This document shows, in pieces, positions 37,793 to 46,961 of a DNA stretch of 64,000 nt. Location of the stretch: the NCBI RefSeq assembly GCF_000377665.1, contig NZ_KB898656.1, positions 1-64,000 on the forward strand. Reading direction: 5' to 3'. Within the stretch, counting starts at the first letter, position 1; every line of letters starts with the position of its first letter. The position numbers and the translations under genes are program-made. The notes under the pieces were generated by a model, which made no database searches, had not been told where the DNA came from, and saw only the letters and a program-made list of their open reading frames with translations. The DNA comes from Vreelandella zhanjiangensis DSM 21076. GTDB taxonomy: Bacteria > Pseudomonadota > Gammaproteobacteria > Pseudomonadales > Halomonadaceae.

Positions 37793-39127
37793 TTAGCTCC
37801 TAATGGCCCAAAATTGCATTTCCAGGCCAGGAAATTCGCCTGCCACATGGAAGGCAAAACCACTGGCACCGACCAGCATCGACCACGCTTCGCTTTGGCG
37901 GTCCAACTTGAAGTAGGTGTAACCGGCGTGATACGGCAGCTCGCGTGGCGCCACCGGCAGCGGTTCAAGAGGAACACCCGGCAGTTGCAGGCTGATCAGA
38001 TCACGGATGCGCTCGACGCTGGCAATCTTGGTCTGCTGTAAGAAGAGCTTACGCAGACGCTCATTGGGCATATCGGCACGTACCGCCAGAATGAACTCAG
38101 CGCTTTCGATCAGCGTGGTATCGTTAAGTGATGCCACCAACAGGCCAAACCGGCGCGTCTGAAGCTGGATAGCAATTGCGCGTGGCTCAAGCACGGTCGA
38201 CAGCGCCTGTCGTAGCATCGTCATCAAGGGGCGAAATGCGCGATCTGGATGATCATGATCGTAAGCGGGGCACTCCGGCGGCAGGCGAGATTCGTCAGTA
38301 AAGGTTACCAATTCGCAGGCAACCTCATGCATGGTGTCGTAAAGTCGCTCAGGATGTAGATGCCCCAAGCGAGCAAGATGCTGGAAGCGGGGCTGGGCTC
38401 TATTCAGCAGCTGCAACAGCATGAAGTCGGAGACATCGGCAACGCCCGCCTGCTGCGGCGTCGATAGGCGCTGCGCGATATTACGCGCTCGCTCACGCAT
38501 CAAACCGGCCATTTCGCCCACAAAGCGCAGCAGCCCAGGTGCCGACTGAACGCTCATTAGTGTGGGCAAAAAATGCTCATCCAGTACTAAACTGCCATCA
38601 GGGCGGCGCTCGATAATGCGGGCAACGGCCAGGCAGGCGTAACCACTTCGATCATCGTTCTCCAGCATCAGGCGAGGCGCCACCTTGGCGACCTCCAGAT
38701 CGGCTATAACACCTTCCTGCGAATGCAGATCCCGAACGCTTTGCGGCGCCAACCGGTAACGAGCTGGCAGCTCATCGCCCGGCCAGCGAACTTCGCCCAC
38801 CCCATCAGTTGACAGCGGAATGCCCAAGTAGACTACTTGGTTGGCAAGGCCCGCCTCGTGGATTTCCAAAGGCGTAGGCTCAAGGTCGTCCTCGGGAAAG
38901 CGGAAAGCCACACCATCCGGCGTAACGCCACTGGCCCGGCCGATGGCGACTCTGCCAAAACTTAAAAACTCACGATTAAGCTCAAGCGATAAAAATCCAT
39001 AGAGGTAGTTACTGACGCCTTTTAGCCGAGCATCAATCAATCCTTCCATACTGCGCTGCTGCTGCTGGAAGTGCTGAGGCTTGATAAACAGCCCCTCGCT
39101 CCATACCACACGGTTACGGCTGGCCAT
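37793..39127 (-). CDS. tssK: T6SS baseplate protein TssK
   Basis: Baseplate subunit that docks the tail to the membrane complex. About 444 residues from ATG 39127, which overlaps the tssJ stop (TGATG) and has AAGGAGGA just upstream; a GTG three bases earlier is also in frame. The N-terminus VVWSEGLFIKPQHFQQQQR is the family hallmark. Confidence 0.94.
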   Translation of the reverse strand: MASRNRVVWSEGLFIKPQHFQQQQRSMEGLIDARLKGVSNYLYGFLSLELNREFLSFGRVAIGRASGVTPDGVAFRFPEDDLEPTPLEIHEAGLANQVVYLGIPLSTDGVGEVRWPGDELPARYRLAPQSVRDLHSQEGVIADLEVAKVAPRLMLENDDRSGYACLAVARIIERRPDGSLVLDEHFLPTLMSVQSAPGLLRFVGEMAGLMRERARNIAQRLSTPQQAGVADVSDFMLLQLLNRAQPRFQHLARLGHLHPERLYDTMHEVACELVTFTDESRLPPECPAYDHDHPDRAFRPLMTMLRQALSTVLEPRAIAIQLQTRRFGLLVASLNDTTLIESAEFILAVRADMPNERLRKLFLQQTKIASVERIRDLISLQLPGVPLEPLPVAPRELPYHAGYTYFKLDRQSEAWSMLVGASGFAFHVAGEFPGLEMQFWAIRS

Positions 39128-39666
39128 CACTCCTCCTTCCTTAATTCCACTTCGCTATCGCGTAAATGCACCAGCAAGTGATAGTGCTCGCCACTGCTGG
39201 TTATTTTGACCACCTTTTTCCATTCAGCTTCATTAGGTGATGCATAAAAGGCGATCAAACCGATATAGCGTGTCTCTTCGTCAACTTCGAAAGGCTCATA
39301 GAACTTCCACTGGCCAGGCAGCAGGGTAAAGTCGTCATGGGTCAGATAATTGGTACCTAAGGCTGTTTCCAGGTCTTCGCTGAGCTGGGTCAAGTCTGCG
39401 GCCATCAGCATTGAATCATCTTTTAATTGAAGTACTTGAAAGCGCAGCGGTGTCCCTTCGCCCTCCACGTTAGGATTGACATTGGGTTCAGCCACCATAC
39501 TGAGATCGACTAGTGTCGGGCGCTCTTCTGGGTAGCCGACAGGCGTAGAGGGATCCTTTATTATCTCCCAGGTCTTACCCGCCGCCTCGCGTGTTGAGGC
39601 GCATCCGCCAAGCGTCATCAATATGGCCAACAGGGCCGCTATGCGAAGCGCGTTGGCTGCGTTCAT
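39127..39666 (-). CDS. tssJ: T6SS outer-membrane lipoprotein TssJ
   Basis: Lipoprotein anchoring TssM at the outer membrane. The 179 residues start with a signal peptide and the lipobox TLGGC, lipidated Cys at 22. The rest is the beta-sandwich of VasD/TssJ, with LRFQVLQLKDDSMLMAADL. Its ATG overlaps the tagH stop (ATGA). Confidence 0.92.
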   Translation of the reverse strand: MNAANALRIAALLAILMTLGGCASTREAAGKTWEIIKDPSTPVGYPEERPTLVDLSMVAEPNVNPNVEGEGTPLRFQVLQLKDDSMLMAADLTQLSEDLETALGTNYLTHDDFTLLPGQWKFYEPFEVDEETRYIGLIAFYASPNEAEWKKVVKITSSGEHYHLLVHLRDSEVELRKEE

Positions 39667-41054
39667 GCCTCCTCCCGCTGCTGGCGCCGCACAGACTGGT
39701 CATAGGCTTGTTCGAATACTTCCCAGAACAGCTTCTGAAAGCCTTGCTGACGCCCGGAGTTAAGTTCGCGGTAATAGTGCTGATACATTTCCCACGCCCA
39801 GCTTCCCTCATCATCGATGCGGCTGGAGGCACCGCGGTAAGCGTGAAAACGGCGAGTCAAGGCGTCAGGCGAGAAAGCATCCAGAATAGCGCCCAGCGCA
39901 CTACCAATGGCCTCCTCGACAGCCGCTTGGTGCTGACCTTGATGCCGCAAGCTTTCCGCCACGGCTTCGGGGGCTGAAAGATGCACAGGGCTTCTTTCGG
40001 CAGCAAACAGGGTGCCGGCTGTATCGTCGTAGCTCTGACCAAGGCGCAGCGGGTTATCTTCAATAGGCTGCAATCGACGATCACGCAGCGGGTACTTACT
40101 ATCGTTTTGCGTTTCCTGAAGCTTACACAGCCCTTCGATAGTGGCCCGCAGTGTGCGCCCGGCCTCTTCCAGAAAGGCATGCTGCTCCTCGGTATTACGG
40201 AAATTCAGCGTTAAGCGCATTCCTCGTAACAAGGGATCCACACTGAGATGGTCGAAAGAGCCTACAGTGGGTGATGTCCAGCGATCCTCCAACTGCTCGC
40301 CAACTGAACGTTCCAAATCGTCTAGCTGTTGCTCGTCCATCACATGGCTCCTTAACTGCGTTGTACCTATATGGGCTTTAATATCCGGCATCTGCGTTGC
40401 GCTATCGCGCGAGTATTGGTCTTCGCGAGGGGCAGATGAATAGTGGTGTTTCTGAGCGGGGTGTGACGTCGGCATGTCCTCAAGAGACTCAAGCTCGGCA
40501 GCACCTCCCGAATGTCGAGAAAGCGCGGTGACGGGATCACGACTAGCCAGTGACGACTCGTCTCCACCCAGTGCTTGCAACGGGTCATCCTTCACGCTTT
40601 CCTGCGGAGATATATCTCCTTCCATGCCTGATAAAGGCCGCCCACCCGCATCAACGGTTTCGTTATCTTCATCGACCACATCCGAAAGCGACTTTCCACG
40701 GGCCTGAAAGGCATTGACACCGTCTAGATGCACCTTGACCTTGTACTCACCTACCAGAATCTGGTCACCGTTACGCAGCGCCACCTTACGGTTACGTCCA
40801 ATCGGTAACGTGGCCTGGTTAATAAAGGTGTGTCCGCTGCGATCAATCAGGCAAAACTGACCATCACGCTTCAAGACCTCGGCATGGCAGGGATGAACCC
40901 GGCGAGCGTGATCCTGTAACAACCAGTCGTCGTCGCTGGCGCTGCCTAACGTTCCCCCTTCCGGTAGAAAAACGTGGCTGCTTGTCGAACGCCCTTCTAG
41001 CAACTCGCTATTGGTAATAACCATCGTTAGTTCTGACTGCTGATTAGTGCTCAT
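39663..41054 (-). CDS. tagH: T6SS-associated FHA-domain protein TagH
   Basis: FHA-domain protein of 463 residues, VCA0112 type. The FHA domain covers about residues 25-105, with GGTLGSASDDDWLLQD and CHAEVLKRDGQFCLID. A long, low-complexity linker rich in Asp, Ser and Gly (about 115-240) follows. The C-terminal helical domain (about 255-460) is the conserved TagH part, with FHAYRG and WEVFEQAYDQ. No PpkA/PppA kinase-phosphatase pair is seen in this locus, so phospho-control of the FHA domain is not evident here. Confidence 0.9.
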   Translation of the reverse strand: MSTNQQSELTMVITNSELLEGRSTSSHVFLPEGGTLGSASDDDWLLQDHARRVHPCHAEVLKRDGQFCLIDRSGHTFINQATLPIGRNRKVALRNGDQILVGEYKVKVHLDGVNAFQARGKSLSDVVDEDNETVDAGGRPLSGMEGDISPQESVKDDPLQALGGDESSLASRDPVTALSRHSGGAAELESLEDMPTSHPAQKHHYSSAPREDQYSRDSATQMPDIKAHIGTTQLRSHVMDEQQLDDLERSVGEQLEDRWTSPTVGSFDHLSVDPLLRGMRLTLNFRNTEEQHAFLEEAGRTLRATIEGLCKLQETQNDSKYPLRDRRLQPIEDNPLRLGQSYDDTAGTLFAAERSPVHLSAPEAVAESLRHQGQHQAAVEEAIGSALGAILDAFSPDALTRRFHAYRGASSRIDDEGSWAWEMYQHYYRELNSGRQQGFQKLFWEVFEQAYDQSVRRQQREEA

Positions 41055-41058
41055 ATCA

Positions 41059-42081
41059 TCATTCCGTCATCTGGATGCGCACTCGACGACGCTGGTGAGC
41101 CTTCGAGTTATCGGGATCAACAAAAGTAGTCCAGCCCAGCTGACTAGAACTCTCCTGGCCTAGCCGCATGGGCTTCACTTCACTTTCGAGTAGTTCAAGT
41201 TCCAAATCGCAGGCGAGCGGCGAGCGCAAGACGAAGTTGACCAGCGTTTTCAGCGCAGGAAAATCCTGCCCATCCGGCAAAAAGTCGCGAAACCGCGCAA
41301 GGCTTAACCCTTTCAGACATAACGCAAACTTTCCGTTAACGTCGCGAACGCGCTCACCGGCCACGACATCCTGCCCTAGCGTCATGTTGAGCGTGCCGCT
41401 TTGGCTGCGCTGGTCTAGCGGTATTTCCACCCAGCGCGAAACCCACTCTTCAATTTCCACGTCATCAAGGTCAAAGCAGTGCCCAACGATATTGCAAACC
41501 ACATCAGGAGAGCGTGAACGGCCAGCCAACAGCCCCGCATACGCGAGCATCTTGCTCCAGTTGATGGGCGTATCGCCCCGCAAGTCACTATCCGCCAACC
41601 CCACCAGTGCAAACACGATGGCGGAAAAGCCATCCTTGGCATCGTCCTGATAACGTACGTAGTGACGATACTTGCGCCAGCTGTGGTGTAGGAGGCTCAA
41701 CAGACGGTGATTGAAAAAATCCAGAAAATCACCGGCCGAACCTTCTTTATGCGCCGCATTGTGGGCCAGCGCTTCCAGGTAATAGCTTGGCAATGGAGAC
41801 TGCGCGCCTTGTAGCCCCATAAAGCTGACTTCCATTTCGTACTGGCCAGACTCGTTAGCCGTTAGCGCCAGCACATCACTGCTTGGAAAACCCAGCGATG
41901 CCGAGGCCTTGTAACGCACGCGTTGAAACATCGGCAGGCTGTCACCATGCCGCCGCTCAAGGTCATCACCATGATGGCGATGCAGCAGTTCAAGTAGTTG
42001 ATAAAACTCATAGCGGCGCGCCCCCTGAAAAAGAGGCGCCAGCGCTACATCAGAGGCTGCTGCCCCGGTTGATACGTCCAT
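41059..42081 (-). CDS. tssG: T6SS baseplate protein TssG
   Basis: Baseplate wedge subunit of 340 residues. The N-terminus FYQLLELLHRHHG and the segment VRYKASASLGFPSSDV are typical of TssG (VCA0111). The start at ATG 42081 lies inside the end of tssF (37-base overlap), a common arrangement for this pair. Confidence 0.93.
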   Translation of the reverse strand: MDVSTGAAASDVALAPLFQGARRYEFYQLLELLHRHHGDDLERRHGDSLPMFQRVRYKASASLGFPSSDVLALTANESGQYEMEVSFMGLQGAQSPLPSYYLEALAHNAAHKEGSAGDFLDFFNHRLLSLLHHSWRKYRHYVRYQDDAKDGFSAIVFALVGLADSDLRGDTPINWSKMLAYAGLLAGRSRSPDVVCNIVGHCFDLDDVEIEEWVSRWVEIPLDQRSQSGTLNMTLGQDVVAGERVRDVNGKFALCLKGLSLARFRDFLPDGQDFPALKTLVNFVLRSPLACDLELELLESEVKPMRLGQESSSQLGWTTFVDPDNSKAHQRRRVRIQMTE

Positions 42082-43808
42082 GTATAGCGCTCTTGGTTAT
42101 GGCGGTTGATAACATGCAACTCATGAAACGAGTTGATACTGGCGTATAGGGAGAAAAAACGTGCCAGCACGCTACCAAAAAGATAAAGGCTCCCCTCGTC
42201 ACCAAAGGCTTCCTGGTCCAGGGTGACCACCGAGCGCAATCCCCGCACAGGCAGTCCTTTTCTCAAGCGATCAATATGCTGGGTTTCAATTGCCAAGATG
42301 CCCGCCAATCTTTTCTGCGCGACGCGCTCGGCTTGGCGGTCCACTTTGGCTCTGAAATCGTAAGCACGCAGAACGGAGCACAACGCATCTCGCTCAAGCA
42401 ACGAAAGATAGTTAAGAGAAAGATTTGAAATCAGCATCCATAATAATTGGTCGTCCAGCGCGGGACGTAACACTGGTGTAGGGCGCGTAATATTCCGAAA
42501 TGAGGCATGGGCAGGGCTATCCTGCGTTTCTGTGCAGATATCGCCTACCGTCAGCCGCTCAGGCAGCTCACGGTTGCAGCACGTCAACCGCAGTGAAACG
42601 GTCTCACGCTGGCCGATCAGCTGGCGCTCATCATCACGAATAAACGCGATATCGTGGTCAAAGCCATCGCTGCGCAAACTATCCCGAACGCGAACCCGAT
42701 AATAAGAAGCATCTCGGCCCCGGTCGCGTTCAAGCTGATGCTCAAAACTTTCAAAAGAGACAAAGCGCCTGGGTTTGCCCTGCCCGCCCGGCTGGCTTCC
42801 CTCACGCCAGCCTTGTACATCATCAATACTGAAGACTTCGTAATGGGAGGGCTGACGGCTGCTGGGCCGGATGCGGTACTCGCTGCGCTCTCCGCTCAGG
42901 TCAATCGGCTCAGCATCATGCTCAAATAAATTGATGGCCGGCGTACAATAGAGCGCAAGATGCTCATCTTGAACGCGTGCATCCGCAGGCAGCGCGCGTG
43001 AAAAAACAAACCGTAACGTAACGTTTTCGGCCGTTTCATCCGGTAGGTAGCGCTTTAGATTCTGCACATCAAAGAAATGGAATGCTTCAGGAAAACACAG
43101 GTATTCCTGCAAGATACGATAGCCTTGATGAACGTTTCGCGGATAAGGCAGCAGCGCCTGGTCGCGCGCAAAGCCAACCGACTGAATCGAACCCGCGGGC
43201 AGCTTATGACTTTGCCCATCCACTTCAAGCTCTATGTGCGTGAGATAGTGGCTCATCCATAGATAGAGTGTTCGCGCCGTATATCCATCACCGCCCAGGT
43301 GAAGACGCAGTGTTTCCAGGCCAATCTGGCTTAGCGGCTGGTCACTACGTACTTCCATACGCAGCTCTACAATGGACGATTCCCGCATATGCCGGGCATC
43401 GACACCGACATGGGCCAGTGGGAAAAGATCGACATCATGGCAGGTACGAAAAATACATGCCGTTCCCTCGACCGGCTCGCTTGAAAGCTCCGCACCTCTT
43501 GAGATTTGCTGGTGTTGGCTTAGTGCATACCAGGTTGGCGTAAACTGTATGACCGTCATGCTGGGCACTGGGCGCAAGTAGTTGGGCCATAGCATGCTGA
43601 TCAATGAGTGGGTAAGCTCAGGAAACTCATCTTCCACTTTTTCCCGCATACGTCCGGTCAAAAAAGCAAAGCCTTCCAACAGACGCTCTACGTCAGGATC
43701 CGTGCTGCGCTCAGACAAAAACCGGCTAAGGCCAGGATTTGCTTGTGCAAACTCACGCCCCTGGCGCTTTAAGAAATTGAGTTCGTCCCGGTAATAGCGG
43801 TTAAGCAT
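42045..43808 (-). CDS. tssF: T6SS baseplate protein TssF
   Basis: Largest baseplate wedge subunit, 587 residues, full length. It begins LNRYYRDELNFLKRQGREFA, the family hallmark, and has DPDVERLLEGFAFLTGRMREK and LWPNYLRPVPSM soon after. It partners TssG and TssE. Confidence 0.95.
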   Translation of the reverse strand: MLNRYYRDELNFLKRQGREFAQANPGLSRFLSERSTDPDVERLLEGFAFLTGRMREKVEDEFPELTHSLISMLWPNYLRPVPSMTVIQFTPTWYALSQHQQISRGAELSSEPVEGTACIFRTCHDVDLFPLAHVGVDARHMRESSIVELRMEVRSDQPLSQIGLETLRLHLGGDGYTARTLYLWMSHYLTHIELEVDGQSHKLPAGSIQSVGFARDQALLPYPRNVHQGYRILQEYLCFPEAFHFFDVQNLKRYLPDETAENVTLRFVFSRALPADARVQDEHLALYCTPAINLFEHDAEPIDLSGERSEYRIRPSSRQPSHYEVFSIDDVQGWREGSQPGGQGKPRRFVSFESFEHQLERDRGRDASYYRVRVRDSLRSDGFDHDIAFIRDDERQLIGQRETVSLRLTCCNRELPERLTVGDICTETQDSPAHASFRNITRPTPVLRPALDDQLLWMLISNLSLNYLSLLERDALCSVLRAYDFRAKVDRQAERVAQKRLAGILAIETQHIDRLRKGLPVRGLRSVVTLDQEAFGDEGSLYLFGSVLARFFSLYASINSFHELHVINRHNQERYTWTYQPGQQPLM

Positions 43809-43826
43809 GGATGCCTCACGAGCCTA

Positions 43827-44258
43827 TCAATTGGTGCATTGATAGCGCTTGTTATTGAGCAATAGATCAATGGTGGTTTGAGCGTTATCCCGACCGAGAG
43901 CAATCGTCACATGTACTTGAAAGCGTAACTGTAAAGGGTCGCCCTCGTTTGAAAGCGACTCTACTTCCACCCGCTGAACTCGCGGCTCATAGCGTTCAAT
44001 ACACTGGCGAATGGCATGCTGGATATTCAGTTCTAAATCAAGCACGCCAATCGTGGCATCGTTAAAGTCTAAAAGCCCCAAGTCAGGTGCACAGGCACAG
44101 TTACCAGGATGGCTGTTAAGCAGCTCGACAAGATGTCGTTTAATGGACTCAACAGCTTCAGCTAACTGCCATCCTTCTTCACGTGGCGTTGGCTTATCTG
44201 GCATGGCTAAACGCTCAAACAACCGACCACTTAACAAACTACTGCTGCCAAATGCCAT
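43827..44258 (-). CDS. tssE: T6SS baseplate protein TssE (gp25-like)
   Basis: Homologue of phage T4 gp25, which starts sheath polymerisation. The 143 residues contain LFERLA near the N-terminus, the ELLNSHPGNCACAPDLGLLDFND segment and the IERYEPRV motif (gp25 signature). Spaced 15 bases from tssC. Confidence 0.94.
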   Translation of the reverse strand: MAFGSSSLLSGRLFERLAMPDKPTPREEGWQLAEAVESIKRHLVELLNSHPGNCACAPDLGLLDFNDATIGVLDLELNIQHAIRQCIERYEPRVQRVEVESLSNEGDPLQLRFQVHVTIALGRDNAQTTIDLLLNNKRYQCTN

Positions 44259-44273
44259 GTTGCTGCTCGCTGT

Positions 44274-45755
44274 TTATTCCTTATCAAGACGACCAACCAG
44301 CGATAGCTCAAAGTTAGCGCCCATGTATTTGAAGTGCGGGCGTACCGCCATTGATACTTGGTACCAGCCTGGATCACCCTCTACGTCTGAAACCTGAATG
44401 GAGGCAGCGCGCAGGGGACGACGGCTACGCACATCAGACGGCGGGTTTTCCTGATCAGCCACGTACTGACGAATCCAGGTATTGAGCTCGCGCTCAAGAT
44501 CCTGACGCTCTTTCCAGGAACCGATCTGCTCGCGTTGAAGCACTTTGATGTAGTGTGCCAAGCGGTTAATAATGAACATATAAGGCAGCTGGGTGCCGAG
44601 CTTGAAGTTGGTCTCGGCTTCTTTGCCTTCCGGCGTGTTGGGGAAGACTTTTGGTTTCTGTACGGAATTGGCGGAGAAGAAGGCAGCGTTGTCGCTTCCC
44701 TTACGCATGGTCAGCGAGATAAAGCCCTCTTCGGCCATTTCAAACTCGCGACGATCCGTAATCAGTACTTCCGTGGGAATCTTGGCCTGTAACTGGCCTA
44801 ACGCTTCGTAAGTATGTACCGGTAAGTTCTCAACCGACCCGCCGCTTTGCGGCCCAATGATATTAGGACACCACCGGTACTTGGCGAAACTTTCCGTCAA
44901 ACGCTCAGCCAGCAAGTACGCTGTATTACCCCATAGGTAATGGCTGTGATCCGCGCTTACATCTTCACGATAATTGAATGTCTTGATTGGATTTTCAACG
45001 GGATCGTAGGGCATCCGCAGCAAGAAGCGTGGCGCGGTTAAACCAAGATAACGTGAGTCTTCTGATTCACGCAGGCTGCGCCAGCGAGCATATTTAGGCC
45101 CTTCGAAAATCGCTTTAAAGTCTTTGATATTGGGCAGCTCTTCGAAGCTGTCGATACCAAAGAAGGTGGGATCTACCGAGGAGAGGAACGGTGCGTGCGC
45201 CATGGCGCCAACGGCTGCGGTATATTGCAGCAGCTTCATGTCTGGCGTTGAAGGGGCAAAGTCATAGTGCCCAATAATACCCGCCACGGGTTCTCCACCA
45301 AACTGCCCATAACCCGAGTTATATACATGGTGATAAAGGCCACTTTGGGTTATTTCAGGCGCGAACTCAAAATCATCAAGCAGCTCTTCTTTGGTTGCAT
45401 GAAGAAGGTCAAGTTTGATGTTTTCGCGAAAATCCGTGCGATCAACCAGCAATTTCAAACCACGCCAAGCAGACTCCATTTTCTGAAAGCTGTCTTCATG
45501 GAGTATCTCGTCAACCTGGTGGCTGATTTTACGATCCAGCTCGACAATCATGCTGTCGACCAAGCCCTTGTTGACGTTAGGCGTCGCATCTTTGCTGTTT
45601 AACAATTCAGCAATAAATGCAGCGACCCCCTGCTTTGCCACATCGTAACCTTCATCGGCGGGCGCCATACGTGTTTGCGCCATCACTTGATCAAGTAGTG
45701 ATACTTCCGCTTCTGTTTCGACTGCTGCTGCTGTTTGCTTGGCCGTTTTACTCAT
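44274..45755 (-). CDS. tssC: T6SS sheath large subunit TssC (VipB)
   Basis: Large subunit of the contractile sheath, 493 residues. Conserved segments include WRGLKLLVDRTDF, LPNIKDFKAIFEGPKYARWRSLRES (in part) and the C-terminal VRPHFKYMGANFELSLVGRLDKE. It forms the sheath with TssB, encoded 58 bases upstream. Confidence 0.97.
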   Translation of the reverse strand: MSKTAKQTAAAVETEAEVSLLDQVMAQTRMAPADEGYDVAKQGVAAFIAELLNSKDATPNVNKGLVDSMIVELDRKISHQVDEILHEDSFQKMESAWRGLKLLVDRTDFRENIKLDLLHATKEELLDDFEFAPEITQSGLYHHVYNSGYGQFGGEPVAGIIGHYDFAPSTPDMKLLQYTAAVGAMAHAPFLSSVDPTFFGIDSFEELPNIKDFKAIFEGPKYARWRSLRESEDSRYLGLTAPRFLLRMPYDPVENPIKTFNYREDVSADHSHYLWGNTAYLLAERLTESFAKYRWCPNIIGPQSGGSVENLPVHTYEALGQLQAKIPTEVLITDRREFEMAEEGFISLTMRKGSDNAAFFSANSVQKPKVFPNTPEGKEAETNFKLGTQLPYMFIINRLAHYIKVLQREQIGSWKERQDLERELNTWIRQYVADQENPPSDVRSRRPLRAASIQVSDVEGDPGWYQVSMAVRPHFKYMGANFELSLVGRLDKE

Positions 45756-45813
45756 TGCGTTGTCCCACGTTCGTTATCCAGGCATGAAAAAAGCGCTTCA
45801 ATAATCAGTGATA

Positions 45814-46320
45814 TCAGTCACTTTTATTATCAGCTTCAATCAGCTCCAACTCATTGAGCAGTTGTTGGCGCGCTTCATCACTTTCTAAAAGCTTCTGTAG
45901 CCGGTCACGGAACGCCGGGACATTGCCTAACGGTCCTTTCAGCGCGACCAGTGCCTCGCGCAGTTCCACTAGCTGGCGCAACTCAGGCACCTGCTTTGCA
46001 ATTGCATCTGGCGAGAAGTCAGAAAGCGATTTAAATTCCAGATTAACGGCCATATCATTTGGCTCATCGCTTTCTTCTAAGCGATTAGGTACAGAAGCCT
46101 GAAGCCCTAAATTCGCTTCACGCATTACCGATTGGAAATTGTTCTTGTCGACCGAGACCGCTTGGCGCTCCTCAATTGGCGCATCTTCTTCGCCGCCTTT
46201 AAAATCGCCCACAACTAATAGCTTAAGAGGAAGCTCTGTTTCGGCCTGTTGATCTCCTGTAGCGGGCACATACTTAATATTAATGCGCTCTTTTGGCGCG
46301 ACTGTCCCTTGTTTTGCCAT
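45814..46320 (-). CDS. tssB: T6SS sheath small subunit TssB (VipA)
   Basis: Small sheath subunit, 168 residues, first gene of the T6SS operon. It has INIKYVPATGDQQAETELPLKLLVVGDF and the C-terminal ALKGPLGNVPAFRDRLQKLL, where ClpV engages. I found no sigma-54 promoter before it, so the main operon may use another sigma factor. Confidence 0.96.
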   Translation of the reverse strand: MAKQGTVAPKERINIKYVPATGDQQAETELPLKLLVVGDFKGGEEDAPIEERQAVSVDKNNFQSVMREANLGLQASVPNRLEESDEPNDMAVNLEFKSLSDFSPDAIAKQVPELRQLVELREALVALKGPLGNVPAFRDRLQKLLESDEARQQLLNELELIEADNKSD

Positions 46321-46770
46321 AGTGTCACCTTTTATAAATGGAGTAATTCAGTTAGAAATGGTTATCAAAATCGAAAGGAAGAAAACTAATGGAGAGGAAG
46401 GGACATGGCTAATTGAAATAAACTGAGCAAAAAGTAAGCTACTCAGCGGCTCCTTGTTAAAATTATTCATTTTGCGAACATTTATAAGCACTTTTAACGA
46501 CATTCGACGAATACTTAGCAAATTAAAAATGTTAATTTTAATTTGTAAGAGATTTCTTACAAAAACTATAGTCAATGTCTTAAGAAAAAAGACCGAAATC
46601 ACGCACAAAGCTAAACGCTAAATTAAAGGATTCACTCGCTTTAAAAAGAGAGTAACTTAGTTTTAGGTAGTTATTAATCAGCCATTAATCGCATAATTAA
46701 GTTACTTTCGTAAAACATTGAACACAAAAAATTACATTAAAGAAAAAAATCAACGTTTACCGGTATGGGC
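46321..46770. other. AT-rich gap between tssB and hcp
   Basis: A gene-free stretch visibly richer in A and T than either neighbour, with many A- and T-runs. It holds the promoter of the tssB operon, not identifiable with confidence. The small open frame on the minus strand here (46348-46608) is low-complexity and has no recognisable protein. Such AT-rich intergenic DNA is typical of regions bound by H-NS/MvaT silencers. Confidence 0.6.
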
Positions 46771-46772
46771 TA

Positions 46773-46825
46773 GCAAGTAATTGCCAAGCTAGCAATTACT
46801 TGCCCAGTATCTAGCAAATCATTGC
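46773..46825 (+). promoter_or_regulatory. three GCAA-N4-TTGC dyads, probable VasH enhancer sites
   Basis: Three 12-base dyads of the form GCAANNNNTTGC: GCAAGTAATTGC (46773-46784), GCAATTACTTGC (46792-46803) and GCAAATCATTGC (46814-46825). Start-to-start spacing is 19 and 22 bases, about two helical turns each. The first two are exact reverse complements of each other. They lie 68-120 bases upstream of the -24 element of hcp, the normal distance for sigma-54 enhancer sites. The link to VasH is inference. Confidence 0.7.
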
Positions 46826-46892
46826 CTAATTATATTCAATTAAATGCCCGGCATTTCTATAACTGACTGAAATTAAAAAACAAAATATTAAG

Positions 46893-46908
46893 TGGCATAT
46901 TAGCTGCT
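46893..46908 (+). promoter_or_regulatory. sigma-54 promoter of hcp
   Basis: TGGCATATTAGCTGCT: the invariant GG (46894-46895) and GC (46906-46907) are exactly 10 bases apart, as in -24/-12 promoters. The match to TGGCACG-N4-TTGCW is good except for CG->TA and T->C. It lies about 54 bases before the hcp ATG. Confidence 0.75.
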
Positions 46909-46961
46909 CTTTACTTGACGTCTTATCGACATTTATCACTATTAACGTCAAGGAGCAGACC

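Noticed and set aside
46348-46608. 86-codon frame between tssB and hcp
   Set aside because: Low-complexity Ile/Leu/Asn-rich translation of AT-rich DNA, with no start signal.
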